Shown here: positions 57,859 to 64,000 of the stretch, in pieces
Layout of the letters: each line of letters begins with the position of its first letter
Position numbering within the stretch: the stretch's first letter is position 1
From: an uncultured Planktomarina sp.
GTDB taxonomy: Bacteria > Pseudomonadota > Alphaproteobacteria > Rhodobacterales > Rhodobacteraceae
DNA: 64,000 nt
Direction: 5' to 3'
Assembly (NCBI GenBank): GCA_905182325.1
Contig: CAJJBD010000041.1
Coordinates: 1-64,000 of the forward strand
Made by a program: the position numbers and the translations under genes
The notes under the pieces: model-generated
What the model saw: only the letters and a program-made list of their open reading frames with translations
Told to the model about the DNA's origin: nothing
The model's database searches: none

Positions 57859-59232
57859 ATGACCAGCTGGCAAAAATCTGATTGGCGGGCAAAACCAAGA
57901 ATTCAAATGCCCGATTACACCAATAGCGCCGCTCTCACAGCTGCTGAAAAACAGCTTGGTCAATACCCACCACTTGTATTTGCGGGAGAGGCAAGATCAT
58001 TACGTCAAAAACTGGCGGCCGTTAGCCGCGGTGAGGCTTTCTTACTTCAAGGGGGCGATTGTGCAGAAAGCTTTCAAGAGTTTTCGGCCGACAACATTAG
58101 AGACACATTTAAAGTCATGCTACAAATGGCAATGGTTTTGACGTACGGCGCAAAGGTTCCAGTAGTGAAAGTGGGACGTATGGCTGGACAATTTGCTAAA
58201 CCGAGGTCAGCGCCAACTGAAATAAAAGACGGCCTCGAGTTACCAAGTTACCGTGGAGACATAATTAATGAGTTAGAATTCAGCCTCAAAGCACGAGAAC
58301 CCAATCCAAAGAAAATGCTACAAGCATATACCCAAGCAGCGGCAACGCTTAATCTTTTGCGTGCATTCTCCAAAGGTGGCTTTGCTGATATTCATCAGGT
58401 TCATTCCTGGACTTTAGGATTTACAGAGTCAGAAAAAGCCTCAGCCTACCGTAAAATGGCAAATAGTATTTCTGACGCTTTAGATTTCATGCAGGCGGCT
58501 GGATTAAATGCAGAGAATAGTGTGGAATTAGGTACGGTGGACTTTTATACGTCCCATGAAGCTCTTCTGTTAGAATATGAAGAGGCTTTGTGCCGTATAG
58601 ATAGTACATCAGGGAAATACGTAGCAGGTTCTGGACACTTTATTTGGATTGGTGACCGAACAAGGCAGCCAGACGGTGCCCATGTACAATTTTGCAGTGG
58701 TGTGCAAAATCCAATTGGGTTGAAATGTGGACCCACTACTACAGCAGAAGATTTGAAAATTCTGATGGAAAAACTAAATCCAGAAAATGAAGCCGGCCGC
58801 CTCACTTTGATAGCCCGTTTTGGAGCAGGCTCGGTTGAGGATCACCTGCCGCGTCTCATAAAGACTGTAAAAGAGGAAGGGGCCAACGTAGTTTGGACAT
58901 GCGATGCCATGCATGGGAATACCATCAAGGCATCCTCTGGATATAAAACTAGGCCATTTGAAAGTGTTTTACGAGAGGTTCAGGAATTTTTTGCTATTCA
59001 TCGTATGGAAAACACTATCCCAGGCGGAGTGCACTTTGAAATGACGGGCCAAGATGTCACAGAATGTACAGGTGGTGTACGTGCAGTTACCGATGAAAAC
59101 CTGTCAGATCGTTACCACACAGCCTGCGATCCACGTTTAAACGCCTCACAATCACTTGAATTAGCTTTTTTGGTAGCTGAAGAACTTGGGCAAACTCGAG
59201 GAATGAAATCAACAAAGGTGGCACGTAAATAA
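57859..59232 (+). CDS. aroG: Class II 3-deoxy-7-phosphoheptulonate synthase (DAHP synthase)
   Basis: 457 residues. Class II marks: [30 protein letters not shown] (metal-site Cys), [43 protein letters not shown] and [15 protein letters not shown]. First step of the shikimate pathway from PEP and erythrose-4-P. Monocistronic here. No class I AroFGH gene is in the window. The gene symbol is by usage in related genomes. Confidence 0.95.
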   Translation: MTSWQKSDWRAKPRIQMPDYTNSAALTAAEKQLGQYPPLVFAGEARSLRQKLAAVSRGEAFLLQGGDCAESFQEFSADNIRDTFKVMLQMAMVLTYGAKVPVVKVGRMAGQFAKPRSAPTEIKDGLELPSYRGDIINELEFSLKAREPNPKKMLQAYTQAAATLNLLRAFSKGGFADIHQVHSWTLGFTESEKASAYRKMANSISDALDFMQAAGLNAENSVELGTVDFYTSHEALLLEYEEALCRIDSTSGKYVAGSGHFIWIGDRTRQPDGAHVQFCSGVQNPIGLKCGPTTTAEDLKILMEKLNPENEAGRLTLIARFGAGSVEDHLPRLIKTVKEEGANVVWTCDAMHGNTIKASSGYKTRPFESVLREVQEFFAIHRMENTIPGGVHFEMTGQDVTECTGGVRAVTDENLSDRYHTACDPRLNASQSLELAFLVAEELGQTRGMKSTKVARK

Positions 59233-59466
59233 CATTTCAAAAGGGGCTACGAAGAGATATAAATCTTTATCAGATGTTTGGTTCCCCAGTTAATAAGCAA
59301 AGTTAATATGTCTTTTTGTCCTTAAAGTTAGTGTTGTTTTCATAGGCCTGAATTCCTAATATATGAGGCACTCAGGAACCGTAAAATTGTATAAGTAAGG
59401 ATCTAGTTTTTCATTCTGTTTGAACGGTAAACTAAACTAGTCCAATAATTTAGGGAGAGACCTTTC

Positions 59467-60348
59467 ATGCTGACCTCCATGACAGGGATAGCCGCACTCA
59501 GTGGCTCTACAGGGCCATATGACTGGTCTATTGAGTTGCGGGGAGTCAATAATAAGGGCCTCGACATCCGTGCTCGAGTGCCTGACTGGCTGGTGGGGTT
59601 GGACCAATTAATACGCAAATCCATTTCTGCCTCTGTAACAAGAGGTTCTTTACAATTTGCACTAAAAATTTCTTTGTCTGAGGAGTTATCTGGCCGCAAA
59701 ATTAATATGGAAAAATTAAATACTATTTTAGACGACGCTGCCATTGTTGCAAAACAAGCAGCAAAAAAAGGTCTCTCAATTTCACCTATTAGCTTAGCAG
59801 ATATTGCTTCACAAAATGGTTTCACAGACTTTGAAACTAATGAAGAAACTAAGGATGCGGTAACTACCGCCATCATTACTCAGTTACCTAAGTTAATCGA
59901 GGACTTTCAGATAGCTAGAAAATCAGAAGGTTTTGCATTACGTCAAATTTTACTGAACGGAGTTTTAGAAATGGAGCGGCTTCTGGCAGCTTCCAGTCTG
60001 GTACTTGTCACAAGGACAGCTGACTTCAAGGCTTCGTTTGAAGCCTCAATTCAACGGCTTAAACAAGAAATTGATCCCGAACGTTTAGCACAAGAAATGG
60101 CCATTTTAGCAATTAAAAACGATGTTGCCGAAGAGATAGACCGTCTTAAAGTACATATAACTGCAGCACGTGGCCTTCTAAATTCAGAAAATCCTGTGGG
60201 GAGGAAGTTTGATTTTCTAATGCAAGAGTTTAACAGGGAAGCTAATACGTTGTGCGCAAAGTCTGGCTCAAAAGAATTGACCGCTTTTGGTATTGAAATG
60301 AAAGTGACCATCGATCAAATGCGGGAACAGGTACAAAATGTTGAATAA
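59467..60348 (+). CDS. yicC: YicC family protein (endoribonuclease-related)
   Basis: 293 residues with the YicC start ([13 protein letters not shown]), [20 protein letters not shown] and the C-terminal DUF1732 end ([27 protein letters not shown]). In E. coli YicC is reported to affect RNA turnover. It overlaps gmk by 11 bp, a frequent pairing. The long minus-strand ORF over its start is a shadow. Confidence 0.92.
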   Translation: MLTSMTGIAALSGSTGPYDWSIELRGVNNKGLDIRARVPDWLVGLDQLIRKSISASVTRGSLQFALKISLSEELSGRKINMEKLNTILDDAAIVAKQAAKKGLSISPISLADIASQNGFTDFETNEETKDAVTTAIITQLPKLIEDFQIARKSEGFALRQILLNGVLEMERLLAASSLVLVTRTADFKASFEASIQRLKQEIDPERLAQEMAILAIKNDVAEEIDRLKVHITAARGLLNSENPVGRKFDFLMQEFNREANTLCAKSGSKELTAFGIEMKVTIDQMREQVQNVE

Positions 60349-60991
60349 TAAGCGGCGCGGTTTGCTGATCATTCTATCATCTCCCTCCGGAGCTGGAAAA
60401 TCTACACTTTCTAGACGACTAATAAAGTGGGATACTTCATTGTCTTTTTCAGTATCTTCAACCACAAGGACTATGCGATCTGGAGAAGAAAACGGTAAAG
60501 ATTATTTTTTTGTTAGCGACGAGGAATTCTCTAAACAAGTAAGGCTTGGAGAAATGCTGGAGCATGCACAAGTGTTTGGCTGTTCATATGGTTCACCTAA
60601 AGGACCTGTGGAAGCTGCTATAGATGATGGCCAGGATGTTTTATTCGATATCGACTGGCAGGGAGCGCAACAGATATCAAATTCAGCCCTTCAAAAACAT
60701 GTATTATCTATTTTCATACTGCCTCCATCAATTATTGAGTTGGAAAGACGTTTAAAGGGTAGGGGCCAAGATACTCCCGAGATTATTACCAAGCGGATGC
60801 AGAAAAGCTGGGATGAGATCAGCCATTGGTCAGGTTATGACTATGTCTTGATAAATGATGATCTCGACGCCACCGAAGAGAAACTAAAAACGATTGTGAC
60901 CACCGAACGCTTAAGACGGAGCCAACAGCCTGGATTAGTGGGACATGTGCGGGCCTTGCAGTCTGAGTTTGAGAGTAAAAATGATATATGA
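60338..60991 (+). CDS. gmk: Guanylate kinase
   Basis: 217 residues. P-loop [15 protein letters not shown], the GMP-binding region [35 protein letters not shown] and DIDWQGAQQ. Phosphorylates GMP to GDP. Overlaps yicC (11 bp) and the following gene (11 bp), so three genes are coupled. Confidence 0.97.
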   Translation: MLNNKRRGLLIILSSPSGAGKSTLSRRLIKWDTSLSFSVSSTTRTMRSGEENGKDYFFVSDEEFSKQVRLGEMLEHAQVFGCSYGSPKGPVEAAIDDGQDVLFDIDWQGAQQISNSALQKHVLSIFILPPSIIELERRLKGRGQDTPEIITKRMQKSWDEISHWSGYDYVLINDDLDATEEKLKTIVTTERLRRSQQPGLVGHVRALQSEFESKNDI

Positions 60992-61508
60992 GCTCGACGG
61001 GTTAGCGCCAGACCTGCCCGATGGGCAAGAGCATTGGGTGGCACCAGATGCAAATATCATTGGAAATGTCCGTCTTTTGCCTGGTTCCTCTGTATGGTTT
61101 GGTGCAACTTTGCGGGGTGACAATGCCCTAATACAGGTTGGAATGGGCTCAAATATACAAGAAAATTCAGTTTTACACACAGATATTGGTTTCCCTCTAA
61201 TAATTGGGACTAATTGCACAATTGGACATCAGGCTATGTTGCATGGCTGTTCCATTGGTAATCAAAGTTTAATCGGTATGGGTGCTACAATTTTAAACGG
61301 AGCCAAGGTCGGCAATAACTGTTTGATTGGGGCACGGGCCTTAGTCACTGAAGGCAAGGTTATCCCTGATAATTCCTTGGTTGTTGGTGCACCAGGCAAA
61401 GTAACTCGTATATTGAGCGATGCTGAGGTTCTGGGTCTGTTGAAGTCGGCAAAGAGTTACCAAGCCAACATGCGGCGCTTTGCCAACGGTTTAAAGATCT
61501 TGAACTAG
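60981..61508 (+). CDS. Gamma carbonic anhydrase-like hexapeptide protein
   Basis: About 175 residues from ATG 60981 ([15 protein letters not shown]), overlapping gmk by 11 bp; the ORF-track start at 60945 is well inside gmk. Left-handed beta-helix repeats with [13 protein letters not shown], and the zinc-ligand pattern [16 protein letters not shown]. YrdA/CaiE-like member of the gamma carbonic anhydrase family; real carbonic anhydrase activity is not established for most such proteins. Ends before a weak hairpin. Confidence 0.9.
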   Translation: MIYELDGLAPDLPDGQEHWVAPDANIIGNVRLLPGSSVWFGATLRGDNALIQVGMGSNIQENSVLHTDIGFPLIIGTNCTIGHQAMLHGCSIGNQSLIGMGATILNGAKVGNNCLIGARALVTEGKVIPDNSLVVGAPGKVTRILSDAEVLGLLKSAKSYQANMRRFANGLKILN

Positions 61509-61523
61509 GGATTTCTGTATTTG

Positions 61524-61550
61524 AACCTATCGAAATAGGTTTGGGTTTAA
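61524..61550 (+). terminator. Weak terminator after the gamma carbonic anhydrase-like gene
   Basis: AACCTAT (61524-61530) pairs with ATAGGTT (61535-61541) over CGAA, then TGGGTTTAA. Seven perfect pairs, imperfect T tail. Confidence 0.45.
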
Positions 61551-61740
61551 AATCTTTTCGTAAGTCACTGAAAATTAGTTTAATATCTTTATACGTAAGG
61601 TTGGTGATGTCGATTATACTATGATCATTTAATACTATTTGTTAACATAATACATATTATGCGATAATTGAAATAGCTACTAATGCTACACCCTACCAAA
61701 TTAACACTCAAAAATGTTGGAAGAAACACCAACCACAAAC

Positions 61741-61768
61741 AAAAAAAATGGCGTATAAAAGCGCCATT
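61741..61768 (-). terminator. Rho-independent terminator of the rpsB-tsf operon
   Basis: On the minus strand AATGGCG (complement of 61762-61768) pairs with CGCCATT (complement of 61747-61753) over an 8-base loop and runs into TTTTTTTT. It begins 20 bases after the tsf stop. A textbook terminator. Confidence 0.9.
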
Positions 61769-61787
61769 CTATATAACAAACAAAAAA

Positions 61788-62663
61788 TTAACCATTCATG
61801 GTCTTAGCAACTTCCGCCGCAAAGTCCTCCGTCTTTTTTTCAATACCCTCACCAACTTCTAATCTAACAAAGCTTAAAATCTCTAAGCCTGCTTCCTTAG
61901 CAGCTGCCTCAACTGTTAAATCTGGGTTCACCACAAAAGCCTGACCCATTAAAGTGGACTCAGCTACAAATTTTTTCATTCTACCGACGATCATCTTTTC
62001 AATAACAGCCTCTGGCTTTCCACTCTCACGCGCAATATCCATCTGTATCTGTTTTTCTTTTTCGATATCAACTGGGTTCAGCGATGCCTCATTCAAAGCT
62101 GTTGGGTTGGCCGCGGCAATATGCATTGCTACTTGCTTTCCAAACGCTTCATTATCACCAGAAAGTGTAACCAATACACCGATTTTACCCATTCCATCAG
62201 CAACCGAATTGTGTACGTAAGACACTACCAATTCACCAGACACTTTAACCATCCTTCGCAAGGACATGTTTTCGCCAATAGTGGCGATGGCATCAGTAAG
62301 TAGTTCAGACACAGGCTTGCCTCCGGCATCGGCATTCGCGAGTGCATCCACTGTCTCAACACTTAAGCCAGCTGTAGCAATTTTCGAAACCATTGACTGG
62401 AAGTCAGCATTCTTTCCAACAAAATCAGTTTCAGAGTTAACTTCAACAACAACACCGGTACCGTTTTTTACTGCGACAGCAACTAGACCCTCTGCAGCTG
62501 TCCTGCCAGATTTTTTTGCAGCTTTTGCAAGGCCTTTGGTACGAAGCCAATCCATGGATACTTCCATGTCACCATTGTTTTCTGTTAACGCTTTTTTAGC
62601 ATCCATCATTCCTGCGCCACTTTTCTCACGCAGTTCCTTCACCATTGCAGCTGTGATTGCCAT
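61788..62663 (-). CDS. tsf: Elongation factor Ts
   Basis: 291 residues. UBA-like N-terminus [26 protein letters not shown], the core with [14 protein letters not shown] and [14 protein letters not shown]-like segment ([16 protein letters not shown]), and the C-terminal [19 protein letters not shown]. Recycles EF-Tu-GDP. Follows rpsB after 62 bp and ends at a strong terminator; frr and pyrH are not attached. Confidence 0.97.
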   Translation of the reverse strand: MAITAAMVKELREKSGAGMMDAKKALTENNGDMEVSMDWLRTKGLAKAAKKSGRTAAEGLVAVAVKNGTGVVVEVNSETDFVGKNADFQSMVSKIATAGLSVETVDALANADAGGKPVSELLTDAIATIGENMSLRRMVKVSGELVVSYVHNSVADGMGKIGVLVTLSGDNEAFGKQVAMHIAAANPTALNEASLNPVDIEKEKQIQMDIARESGKPEAVIEKMIVGRMKKFVAESTLMGQAFVVNPDLTVEAAAKEAGLEILSFVRLEVGEGIEKKTEDFAAEVAKTMNG

Positions 62664-62725
62664 AATCGTGTTCCTTCTTTTGTCAGAGTGGTTATTGCGT
62701 GCAGCGACCCTGCCGCAATATAAAC

Positions 62726-63646
62726 TTAGTCTTTATCATCACTTGATGGGTCTTTAGCGGCCTTTTTAGGTGAAGCTGCCTTTTTAGGTAAAGCTGCTGC
62801 TTTTTCAGCAACAACTGCTTCTTCAGCAACAACTGCTTCTTCAGCAACAACTGCTTCTTCAGCAACAACTGCTTCTTCAGCAACAACTGCTTCTTCAGCA
62901 ACAACTAATTCCTCAACTGGTGCATCTTCCAGGGAACCCATATCCACACCAGCTTCACCAAGCTGGGTCGACATTCCTTCCAAAGCTGCTCGAGCAGCCA
63001 GGTCGCAATATAGCGCAATCGCACGTGCTGCGTCGTCATTTCCCGGTATAACATAGTCAATTCCATCAGGTGGACAGTTCGTGTCGACAATGGCAACAAC
63101 TGGAATACCAAGTTTTTTAGCTTCTGCTATAGCCAAGTCTTCTTTGTTAACATCAATTACAAATAGCAGATCGGGAACACCACCCATTTCGCGGATACCG
63201 CCGAGCGATGCTTGCAATTTTGATTGGTCACGCTCCATCCCCAGACGCTCTTTTTTAGTCAGACCCTCAAAACCTACTTCCATTTTCTCATCTATTTGTT
63301 TCAGACGGGCGATAGATTTCGAAACAGTTTGCCAATTTGTGAGGGTACCACCTAACCAACGATGGTTCATGTAGTATTGGGCACACTTCTCAGCGGCCTC
63401 AGCTACAGGGTTTTGTGCTTGCCGTTTAGTGCCCACGAACAAAATCCGTCCGCCTTTAGCAACTGTATCCTGAATTGCTTTCAGGGCTGCATCCAACATT
63501 GGAACAGTCTGTGTTAAATCCATTATGTGGATACCATTCCGCTCCCCATAAATAAATTGCCCCATTCGAGGGTTCCAGCGCTGTGTTTGGTGTCCAAAGT
63601 GAACGCCAGCCTCTAGTAACTGACGCATTGTAAAGTCTGCGGCCAT
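62726..63646 (-). CDS. rpsB: 30S ribosomal protein uS2 with repeat-bearing C-terminal extension
   Basis: 306 residues. The S2 core is complete ([61 protein letters not shown]). The core ends near residue 240, and the last about 65 residues are an added tail: a VVAEEA hexapeptide repeated five times and degenerate copies, then Lys/Ala-rich ([16 protein letters not shown]). Alphaproteobacterial S2 often has a tail, but a perfect 18-bp minisatellite in it is unusual. ATG 63646 has AAGGA six bases upstream. Confidence 0.97.
   Translation of the reverse strand: MAADFTMRQLLEAGVHFGHQTQRWNPRMGQFIYGERNGIHIMDLTQTVPMLDAALKAIQDTVAKGGRILFVGTKRQAQNPVAEAAEKCAQYYMNHRWLGGTLTNWQTVSKSIARLKQIDEKMEVGFEGLTKKERLGMERDQSKLQASLGGIREMGGVPDLLFVIDVNKEDLAIAEAKKLGIPVVAIVDTNCPPDGIDYVIPGNDDAARAIALYCDLAARAALEGMSTQLGEAGVDMGSLEDAPVEELVVAEEAVVAEEAVVAEEAVVAEEAVVAEEAVVAEKAAALPKKAASPKKAAKDPSSDDKD
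62805..62906. repeat. 18-bp minisatellite in rpsB tail
   Basis: Unit TCAGCAACAACTGCTTCT in five perfect head-to-tail copies (62805-62894) and a partial sixth of 12 bases. The length is a multiple of three, so copy-number changes keep the frame and alter only the VVAEEA repeat count in the S2 tail. The copies are identical at the DNA level, so the array is recent or kept uniform. Confidence 0.95.
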
Positions 63647-63658
63647 GCCATGTCCTTT

Positions 63659-63702
63659 CCGGTTTAAGCCTCAGTGGGGATGTAGAGATAGATCTCAACC
63701 GG
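63659..63702 (-). promoter_or_regulatory. Candidate rpsB leader hairpin adjoining the ribosome site
   Basis: In the rpsB mRNA leader CCGGTT (complement of 63697-63702) can pair with AACCGG (complement of 63659-63664); the loop holds a smaller GAGA/TCTC stem. The 3' arm ends one base from the AAGGA ribosome site. The place and shape fit ribosomal-protein autoregulation, but no known S2 leader was recognised. Confidence 0.5.
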
Positions 63703-63855
63703 CGGACACTTGAAGATTTCTCCCCCAACTGCCCATACCCCACCTGTGAAGTATCCGGTTGTTATTATGACCCTTTAGTAAAGGCAAGTCTAATCTTTAG
63801 ATTTAAGACGTTAAAATACTTTGTTTCTTAAACACTGAACCAGTAACAAAAGGTT

Positions 63856-64000
63856 ATGGAAAAGAATCCAGAAATATTATGTATTGGTTCGATGCTCTGG
63901 GACATCATTGGCCGCTCAAGTCTTGAAATGCAGGCAGGCTCAGATGTTCCCGGTCGTATCACAAGATTGCCTGGCGGCGTCGCTATGAATATCGCCATGA
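63856..64000 (+). CDS. PfkB family carbohydrate kinase, N-terminal part (cut by window edge)
   Basis: From ATG 63856 the frame stays open to the window end and gives about 48 residues: ILCIGSMLWDIIGRS, GSDVPGRITRLPGGVAMNIAM. The N-terminal GG and GVAMN substrate-binding motif of PfkB (ribokinase) kinases is clear. I recall similar alphaproteobacterial genes annotated as pseudouridine kinases beside psuG; the next gene is outside the window. The only possible ribosome site (AAAGG) is very close to the ATG, so the exact start is uncertain. Divergent from rpsB. Confidence 0.75.
   Translation, partial: MEKNPEILCIGSMLWDIIGRSSLEMQAGSDVPGRITRLPGGVAMNIAM

Noticed and set aside
59233-59466. Possible RNA gene between the DAHP synthase gene and yicC
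   Set aside because: No conserved motif or stem recognised by eye.
59403-59876. 157-residue minus-strand ORF over yicC
   Set aside because: Shadow of yicC; no recognisable domain, no ribosome site.
61509-61787. Possible small gene in the 279-bp gap between the gamma carbonic anhydrase-like gene and tsf
   Set aside because: Very AT-rich, holds only the two terminators and no ORF with a ribosome site.
62692-62904. ORF of LLLKKQ repeats on the minus strand
   Set aside because: Out-of-frame reading of the rpsB minisatellite.
62805-62906. CRISPR-like array
   Set aside because: Units are contiguous without spacers and encode an in-frame repeat in rpsB.

Overview
The window looks like chromosomal core DNA of a low-GC marine Rhodobacteraceae (Roseobacter group) bacterium. 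The support is by inference: the yceD-rpmF-plsX-fabH order, an iscR-iscS-sufBCD-sufS operon with a single-cysteine IscR, a GAAC-N7-GAAC SOS box before recA, a class II DAHP synthase, a CbiD/CobK/CobB corrin gene set, an MttB-family methyltransferase without pyrrolysine and a RamA-like corrinoid activator. By eye the GC content is about 40 %, closer to the streamlined pelagic lineages than to typical high-GC roseobacters. I saw no phage, insertion sequence, CRISPR array or toxin-antitoxin pair. Genes are tightly packed: no gap exceeds 300 bp, many neighbours overlap by 1-11 bp, and several convergent pairs overlap at their stop codons.

Layout. 0-2.8 kb: lipid and ribosome block (fabH partial, plsX, rpmF, yceD, minus strand) with a divergent BamE-like lipoprotein. 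2.9-7.7 kb: ABC-F ATPase, then an MttB-family corrinoid methyltransferase and a class I/II aminotransferase. 7.9-11.2 kb: cysS, an NDUFAF6/phytoene-synthase-like protein and an MFS transporter carrying a G10 tract. 11.2-15.3 kb: cobalamin genes cobB, cobA (minus) and cbiD, cobK (plus). 15.4-17.7 kb: an esterase, an HNH protein and a cysteine-rich radical SAM protein. 17.8-21.6 kb: zwf-pgl-pgi. 21.7-24.5 kb: a MauG-type di-haem protein convergent with a CRTAC1/ASPIC protein. 24.7-31.8 kb: a xylFHG-like sugar importer facing two Gfo/Idh/MocA dehydrogenases and an IolE-like isomerase. 31.9-40.2 kb: an alpha/beta hydrolase and the divergent SUF operon with two Yip1-like membrane proteins inserted. 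40.2-42.4 kb: tRNA-Gly(CCC) and the corrinoid activator. 42.6-49.6 kb: guaB-rsmB, recA, alaS and a DUF1330 gene. 49.6-57.7 kb: typA, a LIV-type ABC importer and a GlxA-type regulator. 57.8-61.5 kb: class II DAHP synthase, then yicC-gmk-gamma carbonic anhydrase-like. 61.7-64 kb: tsf and rpsB (the latter with an 18-bp minisatellite), then the start of a PfkB kinase.

How the parts fit. Corrin synthesis, an MttB-like methyltransferase and the reductive activator together suggest corrinoid-dependent demethylation of a methylated amine or betaine, although the partner corrinoid protein is not in the window. The SUF operon would supply Fe-S clusters to the radical SAM protein and the activator. zwf-pgl-pgi feeds hexose into the oxidative pentose phosphate or Entner-Doudoroff route. 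The sugar cluster probably imports and oxidises a polyol or unusual sugar.

Most of the window is ordinary. The less explained items are the G10 tract in the MFS gene, the rpsB minisatellite and structured rpsB leader, a LacI-family-type operator before xylF, the Arg-rich tails on both corrinoid proteins, the Yip1 pair and a hairpin inside the SUF operon, and the radical SAM protein with its cysteine-rich C-terminus.
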